Shown: positions 1-8,609 of the stretch, in pieces
How the letters are laid out: the number at the start of each line of letters is the position of its first letter
Numbering within the stretch: position 1 is the first letter of the stretch
NCBI GenBank assembly: GCA_036273675.1
Contig: DASUHD010000182.1
Coordinates: 1-64,000 of the forward strand
Source: DAHUXT01 sp036273675
GTDB taxonomy: Bacteria; Chloroflexota; Ktedonobacteria; Ktedonobacterales; JADMIN01
Direction of reading: 5' to 3'
Length of the DNA: 64,000 nt
The notes under the pieces: generated by a model
What the model was told of the DNA's origin: nothing
Databases searched by the model: none
The model's input: the letters and a program-made list of their open reading frames with translations, nothing else
Translations under genes and position numbers: made by a program

Positions 1-1
1 A

Positions 2-1681
2 TACAAGTGGGTGGCGACCGTCGATCACAAGCTGCTCGGCCTGATGTATATCGTGTCAGCTCTTGTGTTTCTGGTGATTGCCGGAATCATGGCGGCCGTG
101 ATGCGGTTGCAGCTTGCGTTTCCGAACGGGCACATCGTTCCCCCCGACACGTATAACCGGCTGTTTACCATGCACGGAACCACCATGGTGTTCTTCCTCG
201 GGATGCCGATGGTGGCAGGGTTTTCGAATTACCTGATCCCGCTGATGATCGGCGCGCGCGATATGGCCTTCCCGCGCATCAATCAGTTGGGATACTGGCT
301 ATTCCTCGCCGGGGGGTTGCTACTAACGGCGAGCTTTCTCTTCGGCGCCGCGCCGAACGCGGGCTGGTTCAGCTATGCGCCGCTGACCGAGGCGACGCCA
401 GTCTGTTTAACGACTCCTATCACCTCTGCTCAGGCGCAGGCCGCCGCTGCGGCCACCCAGGCGGCGCAGGGATTGCAGGGCTGCTTCTCGCCGGGCATGA
501 ACATGGATTTCTGGATCGCGGGTCTCAACCTGCTCGGCATCGCGTCCATCACTGGTGGCATCAACTTCATCGTGACGATCCTGCGCATGCGCGCGCCGGG
601 TCTTACGATCAATCGCATGCCACTCTTCACCTGGATGATTATGGTGATGTCGTTCCTGCTGGTGTTCGCGATGCCAAGCCTAACAGTCGCCAGCTTCCTG
701 CTGCTTTTCGACCGCCACCTGGGAACACACTTCTATCAGGCGGGATTTGGTGGTGATCCGCTCCTCTGGCAGCACCTGTTCTGGTCGTTTGGTCACCCAG
801 AGGTGTATATCCTGATCTTACCCGCGTTCGGCATGATATCGGAGATCGTCCCGGTCTTCTCCGGGAAACCGATATTTGGGTACACGTTCGTCGCCTGGTC
901 TGGTGTCGCCATCGGCTTCCTGAGCTTCACGGTCTGGGCGCACCATATGTTCGCGGTGGGACTGCCGCCGCTGGCGCAGGCGTTCTTCGCGTCCAGCACG
1001 ACGCTGATCGCGATTCCGACGGCGGTGAAGATCTTCAACTGGGTTGGCACGCTCTACGGCGGACGTATACGATTCACCGCCTCAATGTTATTCGCGCTCG
1101 GGTTCATCGCCATGTTCCTGATTGGCGGGTTAAACGGTGTCGCGGTCGCGGTGGTGCCGGTTGACTATCAGCTCACCGACACCTACTTCGTCGTCTCGCA
1201 CATTCACTACGTGCTCTTCGGCGGCTCGGTCATGGCGATGTTCGCGGGCATATACTACTGGTATCCGAAGTTCTCTGGGCGCATGCTCGATGAACGTCTG
1301 GGCAAGCTCCAGTTCTGGCTCTTCCTCATTGGGCTGAATCTGGCGTTCTTCCCGATGCACATCATGGGCTTGCTGGGGATGCCACGACGGCAGTACACCT
1401 ACGCGCCCAACCTCGGGTGGGATCAACTCAACCTGATCTCAACCATCGGCGCGTTTACCCTTGCCCTTGGCGTAATTGTGTTCATCGTGAACTGGATCAA
1501 GACGATGGGCTTTACCAAGGCCAACGCCGAAAGCGATCCATGGGACGCCTTCACGCTGGAGTGGGCGACTACTTCGCCGCCACCAGTGGAGAACTTCGCG
1601 ACGATTCCTGTGGTGCGCAGCCGCCGCCCGCTCTGGGATATGAAGCATCCCGAAGACCCTGACTGGCGACGCGAGCACTGA
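2..1681 (+). CDS. ctaD: Cytochrome c oxidase subunit I (5' end outside window)
   Basis: Catalytic subunit of an aa3/caa3-type haem-copper oxidase, which reduces O2 to water and pumps protons across the cytoplasmic membrane. The gene runs off the left edge: in-frame codons before the first possible start (GTG at 11) read Y-K-W, the usual lead-in to the ATVDHK motif. Visible ligands are the low-spin haem His in FTMHGTTM, the CuB His and cross-linked Tyr in GHPEVY, the His pair in WAHHMF and the HxH of VVSHIHYV. The family has about 12 membrane segments, which the hydropathy fits. An Ala/Gln-rich insertion of about 30 residues bounded by two Cys (bases about 389-484) sits in an external loop. 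Subunit II is presumably upstream, outside the window; subunit III is at 11727. Confidence 0.97.
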   Translation, partial: YKWVATVDHKLLGLMYIVSALVFLVIAGIMAAVMRLQLAFPNGHIVPPDTYNRLFTMHGTTMVFFLGMPMVAGFSNYLIPLMIGARDMAFPRINQLGYWLFLAGGLLLTASFLFGAAPNAGWFSYAPLTEATPVCLTTPITSAQAQAAAAATQAAQGLQGCFSPGMNMDFWIAGLNLLGIASITGGINFIVTILRMRAPGLTINRMPLFTWMIMVMSFLLVFAMPSLTVASFLLLFDRHLGTHFYQAGFGGDPLLWQHLFWSFGHPEVYILILPAFGMISEIVPVFSGKPIFGYTFVAWSGVAIGFLSFTVWAHHMFAVGLPPLAQAFFASSTTLIAIPTAVKIFNWVGTLYGGRIRFTASMLFALGFIAMFLIGGLNGVAVAVVPVDYQLTDTYFVVSHIHYVLFGGSVMAMFAGIYYWYPKFSGRMLDERLGKLQFWLFLIGLNLAFFPMHIMGLLGMPRRQYTYAPNLGWDQLNLISTIGAFTLALGVIVFIVNWIKTMGFTKANAESDPWDAFTLEWATTSPPPVENFATIPVVRSRRPLWDMKHPEDPDWRREH

Positions 1682-1767
1682 TGTAGGCTTCTTGCCTCTT
1701 TCGAGTGTGACTATGCATGTCATGCGGCTGGCGGGAGAGGCAGGAGTCACCTATAACGGGGAGCAGC

Positions 1768-2391
1768 ATGAAGGACGTAACCGAGGCGACTGAAGCAGCT
1801 GAAGCGCAGTCGCCAGCAGAGACGATAGGAACGCCGCCTCGATTGAGCCGCCGAGCGATCGTTGGCTTTATCGTGACGACACTGCTCTCGGCGTCGCTGC
1901 TACTGCTGCTCTTCGTGCGTTTGCTCAACGCGAGTCAGGCGGTAAGCGGCACTGGGACGTCGCCCGTCATCGGCCATGCCGCGCCGAATTTCACGATCAC
2001 ATTGTGGAACGGGCAGACGGGCCAGAAACTTCAGATGGCGGACCTGAAGGGGAAGCCAGTGGTGCTCAATTTCTGGGCGTCATGGTGTGATCCGTGTGTC
2101 GCGGAGGCGCCTATTCTGCAGGCAGCCGCGCAGAAGTACGCCGCGCAAGGGGTCGTCTTCGTCGGCATCGCCTATGAGGACAACCAGGCGAACGCCATGC
2201 AGTTCTTGCAGCAGCATAGCATCACCTATCCGGTTGGGCCAGACACGTCAGGCGCGATTTCGATCTCGTATGGCGTCCCTTCGGTGCCTGAAACGATTTT
2301 CATCAACAGTAAGGGCATCGTCGTTGATAAGTTCGATGGCGCGCTCACTCAGAATTTCCTGGACCAGCGAGTTGCCAAAATATTGAAGTAG
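1768..2391 (+). CDS. resA: Membrane-anchored thioredoxin-like protein (ResA/TlpA family)
   Basis: Extracytoplasmic thiol-disulfide oxidoreductase that in this family reduces apocytochrome c haem-binding cysteines (CXXCH) before haem attachment. ATG at 1768 is chosen over an in-frame start at 1717 because GGGGAG lies just before it. The protein has a cytoplasmic N-terminus of about 30 residues, one membrane anchor (IVGFIVTTLLSASLLLLLF), then a thioredoxin fold with the active site WCDPC in FWASWCDPCVAEAP and a cis-Pro-type SVPETIFI segment. It precedes ccdA by 24 bases, which is the known electron-donor partner for this family, and both lie upstream of ccmE. Which redox partner it serves is inferred from context. 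Confidence 0.9.
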   Translation: MKDVTEATEAAEAQSPAETIGTPPRLSRRAIVGFIVTTLLSASLLLLLFVRLLNASQAVSGTGTSPVIGHAAPNFTITLWNGQTGQKLQMADLKGKPVVLNFWASWCDPCVAEAPILQAAAQKYAAQGVVFVGIAYEDNQANAMQFLQQHSITYPVGPDTSGAISISYGVPSVPETIFINSKGIVVDKFDGALTQNFLDQRVAKILK

Positions 2392-2415
2392 TCGATCACA
2401 TACAGGGGTCACGCG

Positions 2416-3186
2416 GTGGAGATAGGACAGATGAGCATCGGCGCGGCGTTGCTCGCCTTCGCGGGCGGCATCGTTTCGTTCTTTTCGCCGTGTGTCGCGC
2501 CGCTTGTACCTGGCTACATCGGCTTCCTTTCGGGAACGGTGGTTTCCGCCGATGGAACTGGCATTGCGAGCAGCGCGGCCACTCGTCGGTTGAATCCAGT
2601 GATGTTGGCAACCCTGATCTTTGTCGCTGGTTTCTCGGTCGCGTTCATCGCGCTTGGGTTGCTGGTGGGCAGCTTCGGGCGTGTGCTGGCGGCGTATCAG
2701 CCGGTGATGCAGACTATTGCGGGCATTGTGATGGTAGTGATGGGGGCGTTTCTGCTGGGGCTGTTGCCGCGCGCGCTGTCCGACTGGATGCTGCGCGAGG
2801 GGCGGCTGCAATTGCGACCCGACAAAGTGAGTCGCCTTGGGCTGGCGGCGCCGTTCGCGCTGGGTATTGTCTTTGCCGCTGGCTGGACGCCGTGCATTGG
2901 TCCGGTGCTGGCGACTATTCTGGCGTTTGCTGGCGCGTCGGCCAGTGTGGGTGTGGGAGCGATACTGCTGACATTCTATGCGGTGGGCTTCGCGCTGCCG
3001 TTTCTCGCGGTGGGGCTGGGATGGTCGGCAGGGCTGCGCGCGCTGGGCTGGGTCAAACGGTACGGACACGCGATCTCGCTCATCAGCGGCGGGGTGCTTA
3101 TCGTTGTCGGCGTGCTCTACCTGACTGGGGAGGTGGCGATTTTCTCGGCCTGGGCGCAGCAGTTCACGCTGCCGTTCTTGCGATAG
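2416..3186 (+). CDS. ccdA: Cytochrome c biogenesis thiol transporter CcdA
   Basis: Polytopic membrane protein of the CcdA/DsbD-beta family that passes electrons from cytoplasmic thioredoxin to extracytoplasmic thioredoxins such as the ResA-like protein just upstream. At 256 residues with about six membrane segments it has the usual size. The redox cysteines are visible in SFFSPCVAPLVPGY near residue 25 and in AAGWTPCIGPVLA near residue 158, with the conserved prolines on either side. The start is GTG at 2416; ATG at 2431 is a close alternative. It is followed after 6 bases by the CopD-like gene, so the two are probably cotranscribed. Confidence 0.93.
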   Translation: MEIGQMSIGAALLAFAGGIVSFFSPCVAPLVPGYIGFLSGTVVSADGTGIASSAATRRLNPVMLATLIFVAGFSVAFIALGLLVGSFGRVLAAYQPVMQTIAGIVMVVMGAFLLGLLPRALSDWMLREGRLQLRPDKVSRLGLAAPFALGIVFAAGWTPCIGPVLATILAFAGASASVGVGAILLTFYAVGFALPFLAVGLGWSAGLRALGWVKRYGHAISLISGGVLIVVGVLYLTGEVAIFSAWAQQFTLPFLR

Positions 3187-3192
3187 TCACGT

Positions 3193-3648
3193 ATGTCACC
3201 ATTGCTCACGGTTCTGATGCGCACGATTCATGTGCTGGCAGGTGGAGTCTGGGTCGGTGGCAGTGTGATCTACCTGCTTGTGATCGGTCCGGCGTTTCGG
3301 CTGGCGCGGCCCGCGCCTGAGGTGAGCGCGCAGGTGGCGCGGCTGTTTCGGCAGCTGGTCAACATCTGCATCGGGGCGCTGCTGCTGACCGGCGTCTATC
3401 TGATCTTTGATCGGCTGAGCCTGATCGCCATTGGACCAGCCTATCTGGTCGTTCTAGTCGTGAAGGTGCTGGCGGCCCTGGCGATGTTCTTGCTGGCGAT
3501 TTTCCAGGCCCAGGAAGCGCGCCGTCCAGCGTCGCGGCGCGGACGGTGGTGGCGACTGACGCCGCGCGTTCTTCTGGCGCTTGGCGTGCTGACCTTCCTG
3601 CTCGGCACGGTATTGACGATACTCTATGAGATGGAGTTGGCGCGCTAG
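3193..3648 (+). CDS. CopD-like four-helix membrane protein
   Basis: Small integral membrane protein of 151 residues with four predicted helices, beginning 6 bases after ccdA. The first helix carries RTIHVLAGGVWVGG, the histidine-bearing pattern seen in CopD and related b-type-haem-like membrane domains. A basic segment (ARRPASRRGRWWR) separates helices three and four and probably faces the cytoplasm. Such proteins are often annotated as copper resistance D domain proteins and occur next to oxidase and cytochrome maturation genes, where copper or haem handling would make sense. The exact function is not known; the role in oxidase assembly is inferred from position only. Confidence 0.7.
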   Translation: MSPLLTVLMRTIHVLAGGVWVGGSVIYLLVIGPAFRLARPAPEVSAQVARLFRQLVNICIGALLLTGVYLIFDRLSLIAIGPAYLVVLVVKVLAALAMFLLAIFQAQEARRPASRRGRWWRLTPRVLLALGVLTFLLGTVLTILYEMELAR

Positions 3649-3686
3649 GTTAGCGGCGATTTGATGAAGAAGTGAGAGGCAGACCT

Positions 3687-4145
3687 GTGACGATAGATGT
3701 AGCGGAGCCGATCAAGACGCAACGCCCGCGACGCTCGCGACGCCGCACAGTGCGCTGGAGCTTCATCGTTGCCGGGCTGCTGATTGCGGGAGCAGTATTA
3801 TATCTGGTCCTGGCAAACACCCGCGCCTCGGCCGAGTACTACATGACGATCGGTGAGCTACAGCATTGCGCCGCCTGCTCGAGCCAGACGGTGCGGGTTG
3901 CCGGGCAGGTCGCTGCTGGCACAATTCAGCGCAACAATCAGACACAGGTGCTGCGCTTCACGATGTCTGACGGCAAATTGAGCATGCCCGTGGTCTATGG
4001 TGGCATCGTTCCTGACGCATTCAATCCCGGCCTGACGGTTGTGGTCGAAGGACATATTCAAAACGGCACATTCCAGGCGCAGACGCTCCTGGCAAAGTGT
4101 CCATCCAAATTCCAGTCCGCGACACCGGGCAGTGCCGGGAAGTAG
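3687..4145 (+). CDS. ccmE: Haem chaperone CcmE, Cys-type variant
   Basis: Periplasm-facing haem chaperone of System I cytochrome c maturation; it takes haem from CcmC and hands it to CcmF/H. GTG at 3687 is preferred over GTG at 3672 because GAGAGG lies about 7 bases before it. The protein has a basic N-terminus, one anchor (residues about 24-42) and a beta-barrel OB-type domain ending in the haem-binding tail. In the classical protein that tail is HxxxY. Here it reads LLAKCPSKF, with Cys138 in place of His and Phe142 in place of Tyr. Cys-type CcmE (CxxxY) is described from some deltaproteobacteria and archaea; the Phe is a further change. A CAAC pair at residues 61-64 is also unusual. Confidence 0.92.
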   Translation: MTIDVAEPIKTQRPRRSRRRTVRWSFIVAGLLIAGAVLYLVLANTRASAEYYMTIGELQHCAACSSQTVRVAGQVAAGTIQRNNQTQVLRFTMSDGKLSMPVVYGGIVPDAFNPGLTVVVEGHIQNGTFQAQTLLAKCPSKFQSATPGSAGK

Positions 4146-4175
4146 CGGAGCAGCGTTCACAGAGCAGGAGAGCCT

Positions 4176-6176
4176 GTGCATTTCTCTGACCTTGGCATGA
4201 TCGCGCAGATGCTGGCGCTGGTGTTCACATTGTACGCCATCGCCAGTTCGGTGTTGGGCGCGACGCTCAAACGCCCGGCTTTGGTTGTCAGCGGGCGGCG
4301 CTCCGTGCTGGTCGTCGCCGCGCTTTTGGTGACGACGGCGATTGCGCTGATCGCCTCGTTCCTGGAACACGACTATGGCCTGCGCTACGTAGCTGAGCAC
4401 TCCAGTAACGCGATGCCCTGGTACTACACCACAGCGGCGTTCTACGGTGGGCAGGAAGGGTCGCTTCTCTACTGGGGAATGATGCTGGCGCTGTTCTCGA
4501 CGTTAGCCGTTGTGCTCTATCGTCGCGCTCCAGCACAGCTGATGCCCTGGGTCGTCACTGTATTGATGGCTATCGAGGGTTTTCTGCTCATCGTGCTCAA
4601 TTTCGTCTCATCGCCATTTGACCGGCTCACTATCGTTCCGGTGGATGGCCAGGGGCTAAACCCGCTCTTGCAAGATCCTGGCATGCTGGTGCATCCGCCG
4701 ATGCTGCTGATGGGCTACATGAGCTGGTCACTGCCGTTTGCCTTTGCCGTCGCCGCACTTATTACCGGCCAACTCGATTCTCGCTGGCTGCGCGCCATCC
4801 GTCGGTGGACTCTGGCGGCATGGTGCATCCAGACGACGGGCTTGTTGCTAGGCGCCTGGTGGGCCTACCACGTACTCGGCTGGGGTGGCTACTGGGGCTG
4901 GGATCCCGTCGAAAACGCGGCGCTGCTTCCCTGGCTGACGGCGACGGCATTCCTCCACTCGACGATGATCCAGGAGCGGCGCGGCACCCTCAAAGTCTGG
5001 AACCTCTCGCTCATCTTGCTGACCTTCCTGCTGGCGATCTTCGGCACATTTGAGGTACGTAGCGGCATCATCCAGTCGGTGCATTCGTTCGCCTACTCCG
5101 ATATTGGCCCATACTTCCTCGGCTTCCTGGCGCTGGCGCTGATCGTCTCGATTGGGTTGTTCGTGTACCGTCTGCCACGCCTGCGGCCAGAACACGAGTT
5201 TGACTCGGTGATATCGCGCGAGGGCAGCTTCCTGGCGAACAATCTGCTGCTGACCGGCATTGCCTTTGCGACGTTCTGGGGTACCATATTTCCCATTCTT
5301 TCGTCGGTTGTGCGCGGACAGACAATGACCGTGGGTACCGCGTTCTATCAGCAGGTGGACGGCCCACTCTTCCTGGCGCTGATTTTTGTGATGGGCGTTG
5401 GCCCGCTGCTGGCATGGCGTCACGCGTCTCGTCAAAGCATCGTACGTAACTTCCGCTGGCCCGCGCTCGTGGCAGCCATCGTAGCGGTTGCGCTACCCAT
5501 CCTGGGGATGCGTTCACTCTGGGCGGTCGCGGGGTTTGCTATCTGCGCGTTCTCGGCGGCGACGATTTTTTTCGAGGTCTGGCGAGGCACATCGGTGCGC
5601 CATCGTCATGGCGAATCGTATCCGAAGGCAATGGGGATGCTGCTGGCGCGTCATCGGCAGCGCTACGGTGGCTACCTCGTACACCTTGGGCTAATTTTGC
5701 TAGCGGTCGGGGTGATTGGCTCGCAGTTCTTCCAGTCGCAGCGCGACGGATTGGTCGAGCGCGGAAAGAGCCTGACGATCAACGGCTATACGCTCACCTA
5801 TCAAGGCATCACTGATATCACGATCGACAACGTCGAAACGATCAAAGCCCACTTTACGGTGAGCCGCGATGGCAACGTGATCGAGGACATCTACCCTGGC
5901 GAGCGGATATTCCCTGGCTTTGAGGATCAGCCAACGAGCATTGTGTCGATTACGGATCACGGCCTGACCGACCTTTACGTCTTCCTTGCCGGGTTCGATG
6001 GCACGTCGTCGGCGACGATTCGCGTTTTCATCAATCCACTGGTGCCACTGGTCTGGCTCGGCGGACTGCTGATGCTGTTTGGTGGCATTTTCTGCTGGTG
6101 GCCGCTTCGCCGCGCTTCACCGGGACGCTTGAGCGAGACGAAGCTGCCGGAAAAGACCGTGGAGGTGGCTGTATGA
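4176..6176 (+). CDS. ccmF: Cytochrome c haem lyase subunit CcmF
   Basis: Large polytopic membrane protein that, with CcmH, ligates haem to apocytochrome c. The 666-residue length and roughly 15 helices match the family. The tryptophan-rich haem-handling loop is intact: WWAYHVLGWGGYWGWDPVEN at about residues 228-247, followed by AALLPWLTATAFLHS. A C-terminal extracytoplasmic domain (about residues 520-620) is followed by a last helix, as in other CcmF proteins. The start is GTG at 4176 with AGCAGGAG a few bases upstream. Its stop codon overlaps the ccmH start in an ATGA arrangement, pointing to translational coupling. Unlike CcmE and CcmC in this locus, CcmF looks conventional. Confidence 0.97.
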   Translation: MHFSDLGMIAQMLALVFTLYAIASSVLGATLKRPALVVSGRRSVLVVAALLVTTAIALIASFLEHDYGLRYVAEHSSNAMPWYYTTAAFYGGQEGSLLYWGMMLALFSTLAVVLYRRAPAQLMPWVVTVLMAIEGFLLIVLNFVSSPFDRLTIVPVDGQGLNPLLQDPGMLVHPPMLLMGYMSWSLPFAFAVAALITGQLDSRWLRAIRRWTLAAWCIQTTGLLLGAWWAYHVLGWGGYWGWDPVENAALLPWLTATAFLHSTMIQERRGTLKVWNLSLILLTFLLAIFGTFEVRSGIIQSVHSFAYSDIGPYFLGFLALALIVSIGLFVYRLPRLRPEHEFDSVISREGSFLANNLLLTGIAFATFWGTIFPILSSVVRGQTMTVGTAFYQQVDGPLFLALIFVMGVGPLLAWRHASRQSIVRNFRWPALVAAIVAVALPILGMRSLWAVAGFAICAFSAATIFFEVWRGTSVRHRHGESYPKAMGMLLARHRQRYGGYLVHLGLILLAVGVIGSQFFQSQRDGLVERGKSLTINGYTLTYQGITDITIDNVETIKAHFTVSRDGNVIEDIYPGERIFPGFEDQPTSIVSITDHGLTDLYVFLAGFDGTSSATIRVFINPLVPLVWLGGLLMLFGGIFCWWPLRRASPGRLSETKLPEKTVEVAV

Positions 6177-6742
6177 CGCTGAGTACGCTGCTTCGCCGCC
6201 CCACCTTCATCATCCCGGCGGGGATTGTGCTGCTCATCGGCATGGTCTGGCTAGTCACGGCCATTTCGGCGGCGCAGCCCAAGTCGCTGGATGAGCGCAC
6301 GCTCGAAGTGGCGCGTCAGATACAATGCCCGGTCTGCAATGGCGAATCCGTAGCCGACTCGCCTTCACTCAAGGCGTCGGAGATGCGCGCCGTCATTCGG
6401 CAGCAGTTGGCGGAAGGGCGCTCAGAGCAGCAGGTACTCGCGTACTTTAGCGGTGTCTATGGCAGCGATATCCTCGAAAGCCCGCCACAGCAGGGGTTCA
6501 CATCGCTGATCTGGATCATGCCTGTGCTGATGCTTATCGCTGGTGTGGTTGCGATCGTGACGATTGCGCGCGAATGGCAGAAGCAGGCAAGAGTGGCTGG
6601 AGCAAAAAGCGAGGAACGGGTTGCCGACGATGCTGGAGATGTGACACTGAGCGCCGAAGAACGTCAGGCGCTGACCGCGTTGCTACGTCGTGAGGTAGCG
6701 GCGGACGAGGGGCTGCCGCTGGGCGGAAGGGAGGACAGCTGA
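6173..6742 (+). CDS. ccmH: Cytochrome c maturation thiol protein CcmH
   Basis: Membrane-anchored thiol oxidoreductase subunit of the haem lyase; it interacts with the apocytochrome CXXCH cysteines. The start ATG at 6173 overlaps the ccmF stop. An N-terminal helix (residues about 10-32) is followed by the three-helix domain with the redox motif QCPVCNGESVADS, then a second membrane segment (TSLIWIMPVLMLIAGVVAIV) and a charged cytoplasmic tail. The full set of family landmarks (ADSPSLKASEMR, YGSDILE) is present. The stop overlaps the next start by one base (TGATG). The order ccmE-ccmF-ccmH is standard. Confidence 0.96.
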   Translation: MTLSTLLRRPTFIIPAGIVLLIGMVWLVTAISAAQPKSLDERTLEVARQIQCPVCNGESVADSPSLKASEMRAVIRQQLAEGRSEQQVLAYFSGVYGSDILESPPQQGFTSLIWIMPVLMLIAGVVAIVTIAREWQKQARVAGAKSEERVADDAGDVTLSAEERQALTALLRREVAADEGLPLGGREDS

Positions 6743-7233
6743 TGCCATTGCTCATCGCTGTGCTCCTGGGATTATCCGGGCTGTTAGTCGTGATATACCC
6801 GCTGCTTGGCCTCGATCGTGAATCGACGGACGCGCTAAATCGCGGTCCGTTAGGTGACGTTGCCGAGCGCGAGCGGTCTGCCCGCGATGCGCTGCGCGAG
6901 GTCGAGTTTGATCGTCGGCTTGGTAATCTGGATGACGAGGACTATCAAGCGTTGCGCGCGCGTTATGAGGAGCGGGCGCTCATCGCTCTCAAAGCGCGTT
7001 ATCAACGCGAGCAGGAGCTGGATGTCCTGATCGAGCGGCAACTGGATGCGCTGCGACAGCACGGGAGTACGGCAGAGCGCGCGAATCGTGAGGAAGACCT
7101 TTCGTCGCAGCCGGCAGAAATGCGGAATTCGTCTGCTGCGGGGTCTACTGAGGACAACCATGCCGTGACTCACAATGGCGCTCACCCAGCAAGCGGCACG
7201 CAGGCGCGTCGGCGGAGAGGAGGTCGCCCATGA
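6742..7233 (+). CDS. CcmI-like short membrane protein
   Basis: A 163-residue protein with one N-terminal helix (LLIAVLLGLSGLLVVIYPLLG) and a charged, probably coiled-coil cytoplasmic region. The segment DALREVEFDRRLGNLDDEDY followed by ALRARYEERALIAL resembles the N-terminal region of CcmI-type proteins, which act as chaperones for apocytochrome c or tether the haem lyase parts. There is no TPR domain as in proteobacterial CcmI, and the last 50 residues are low-complexity. It is locked into the operon by one-base overlap with ccmH and a 4-base overlap with the next gene. The CcmI relationship rests on this short motif and position. Confidence 0.65.
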   Translation: MPLLIAVLLGLSGLLVVIYPLLGLDRESTDALNRGPLGDVAERERSARDALREVEFDRRLGNLDDEDYQALRARYEERALIALKARYQREQELDVLIERQLDALRQHGSTAERANREEDLSSQPAEMRNSSAAGSTEDNHAVTHNGAHPASGTQARRRRGGRP

Positions 7234-8609
7234 AGCGTCGCCTTTTCTCGATACTGGGCTGCCTGACGCTTGTCTTTGCATTCGTCGCGCTTGCCCCAGT
7301 AGCATCCGCTCACGCGGCGGCGACAGGGAATATCACTGGTGTTGTGGCGAATGGAACACACCAGAATGCGCATCTCGCGGGCCAGCAGGTCATCTTGCAG
7401 CGCACCGACGGCAACTCTACTCAGAACATCGCGACGACGGTCACCGATGGCAACGGCGGTTTTAGTTTTGGCAACCTTCCCATCGATGCGAATGCTATGT
7501 ATGCGGCGTATACAACGTTTCAGGGTGGTCAGTTTTCAAGCCAGACGGTCAAACTGGGTAGCGATACGCCAGCGGCTCTACAGCTTACTGTCTACGATAC
7601 AACGAATGATGACGCGAACCTGCGGGTCAGCGTCGCCACGTTGCTGGTGCGCCAGCCACGACCGGTCAATGGGCTAATCGGTATCGGCGAGATTGTCTCG
7701 ATTGAGAACACAGGTGTCACGGCGTTTGTCGGCACGTTCACCGGCGATGCCAGCACGCCAATGCGACTGTTGCGCTTCGCCACGCCGCCAAATGCCTCTG
7801 ATCTCTCGTTAGGCATCGGTTTCGACGGCTCTCAGGTGGTAACAACTGATAAAGGGTTCGGCTCAACAGCGACCGTGCCGCCCGGGACGACTGATTTCGC
7901 CTTCAGCATTGATATCCCGTATACGGGAACCGCCGCCGATCTTTCGTTTAAGCCTGTCTACTCCGCGACCCGCGTCATGGTGCTCGTGCCGTTGGACATG
8001 TTTGTCGATGGCAGGGATTTTGCGGCCCAGGGAGTCATCGAGAGCCTTGGCTCGCGCTATCAAGTGTTTACGGTTAGCAATGTGGCGGCGGACAAACAGG
8101 ATGCACTCCGATTGACTGGATTGCCACAGGCCGGCGAAACGAGCTACCTGGATGCACGCGCGCTCATGATCTTCGCGATTATCCTGGCGCTGCTGGCGCT
8201 GGTCGCGTTGGTACTCTATCTGCGCCGGGGCAATATCGCCGCAGCCCTTGGCCTGATCCCAGTGGCCCCATCCGCAGGTGATGGCGCGGTAGCGATGCTA
8301 TCGAGTGAAGCCGACAAATTCGAGGCGGGTGAGCAACAGCGACTACTCAATGAGTTGCTCTCTCTGGAACGCGCTCATGCGGATGGCAAATTCACCGAAG
8401 CCGAATTTAAGCAGCGCGACCAAGCAATTCGTCAGCAGCTCCGTACGATCTTGGCAAGCGAACGACCAAAGGTAGAGACGTTAACTCGTACGAATGGTGT
8501 AGCAGAGACAGGGCAGGCGGCTAGCGCTGAGCATGAGCCTGGCGAGCAAACCGATGATGAGACGCGCGAGGAAACAGCGCCCGAGCAGAGCAGTGGAGGT
8601 CGCCGATGA
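7230..8609 (+). CDS. Secreted-domain membrane protein with carboxypeptidase-regulatory-like fold, ccm-linked
   Basis: A 459-residue protein not found in classical ccm operons. It has a signal peptide (SILGCLTLVFAFVALAPVASAHA), an extracytoplasmic beta-rich domain beginning GNITGVVANGT that looks like a carboxypeptidase regulatory-like/SpaA-type module, a second beta domain, one helix near residue 310 (LMIFAIILALLALVALVLYL), and a charged cytoplasmic tail. The tail contains LLNELLSLERAHADGKFTEAEF, similar in pattern to the CcmI-like segment of the gene before it. Start and stop overlap both neighbours by 4 bases, so it is translated with CcmH and CcmA. I infer a scaffold or apocytochrome-handling role; nothing in the sequence shows catalysis. 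Confidence 0.6.
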   Translation: MKRRLFSILGCLTLVFAFVALAPVASAHAAATGNITGVVANGTHQNAHLAGQQVILQRTDGNSTQNIATTVTDGNGGFSFGNLPIDANAMYAAYTTFQGGQFSSQTVKLGSDTPAALQLTVYDTTNDDANLRVSVATLLVRQPRPVNGLIGIGEIVSIENTGVTAFVGTFTGDASTPMRLLRFATPPNASDLSLGIGFDGSQVVTTDKGFGSTATVPPGTTDFAFSIDIPYTGTAADLSFKPVYSATRVMVLVPLDMFVDGRDFAAQGVIESLGSRYQVFTVSNVAADKQDALRLTGLPQAGETSYLDARALMIFAIILALLALVALVLYLRRGNIAAALGLIPVAPSAGDGAVAMLSSEADKFEAGEQQRLLNELLSLERAHADGKFTEAEFKQRDQAIRQQLRTILASERPKVETLTRTNGVAETGQAASAEHEPGEQTDDETREETAPEQSSGGRR

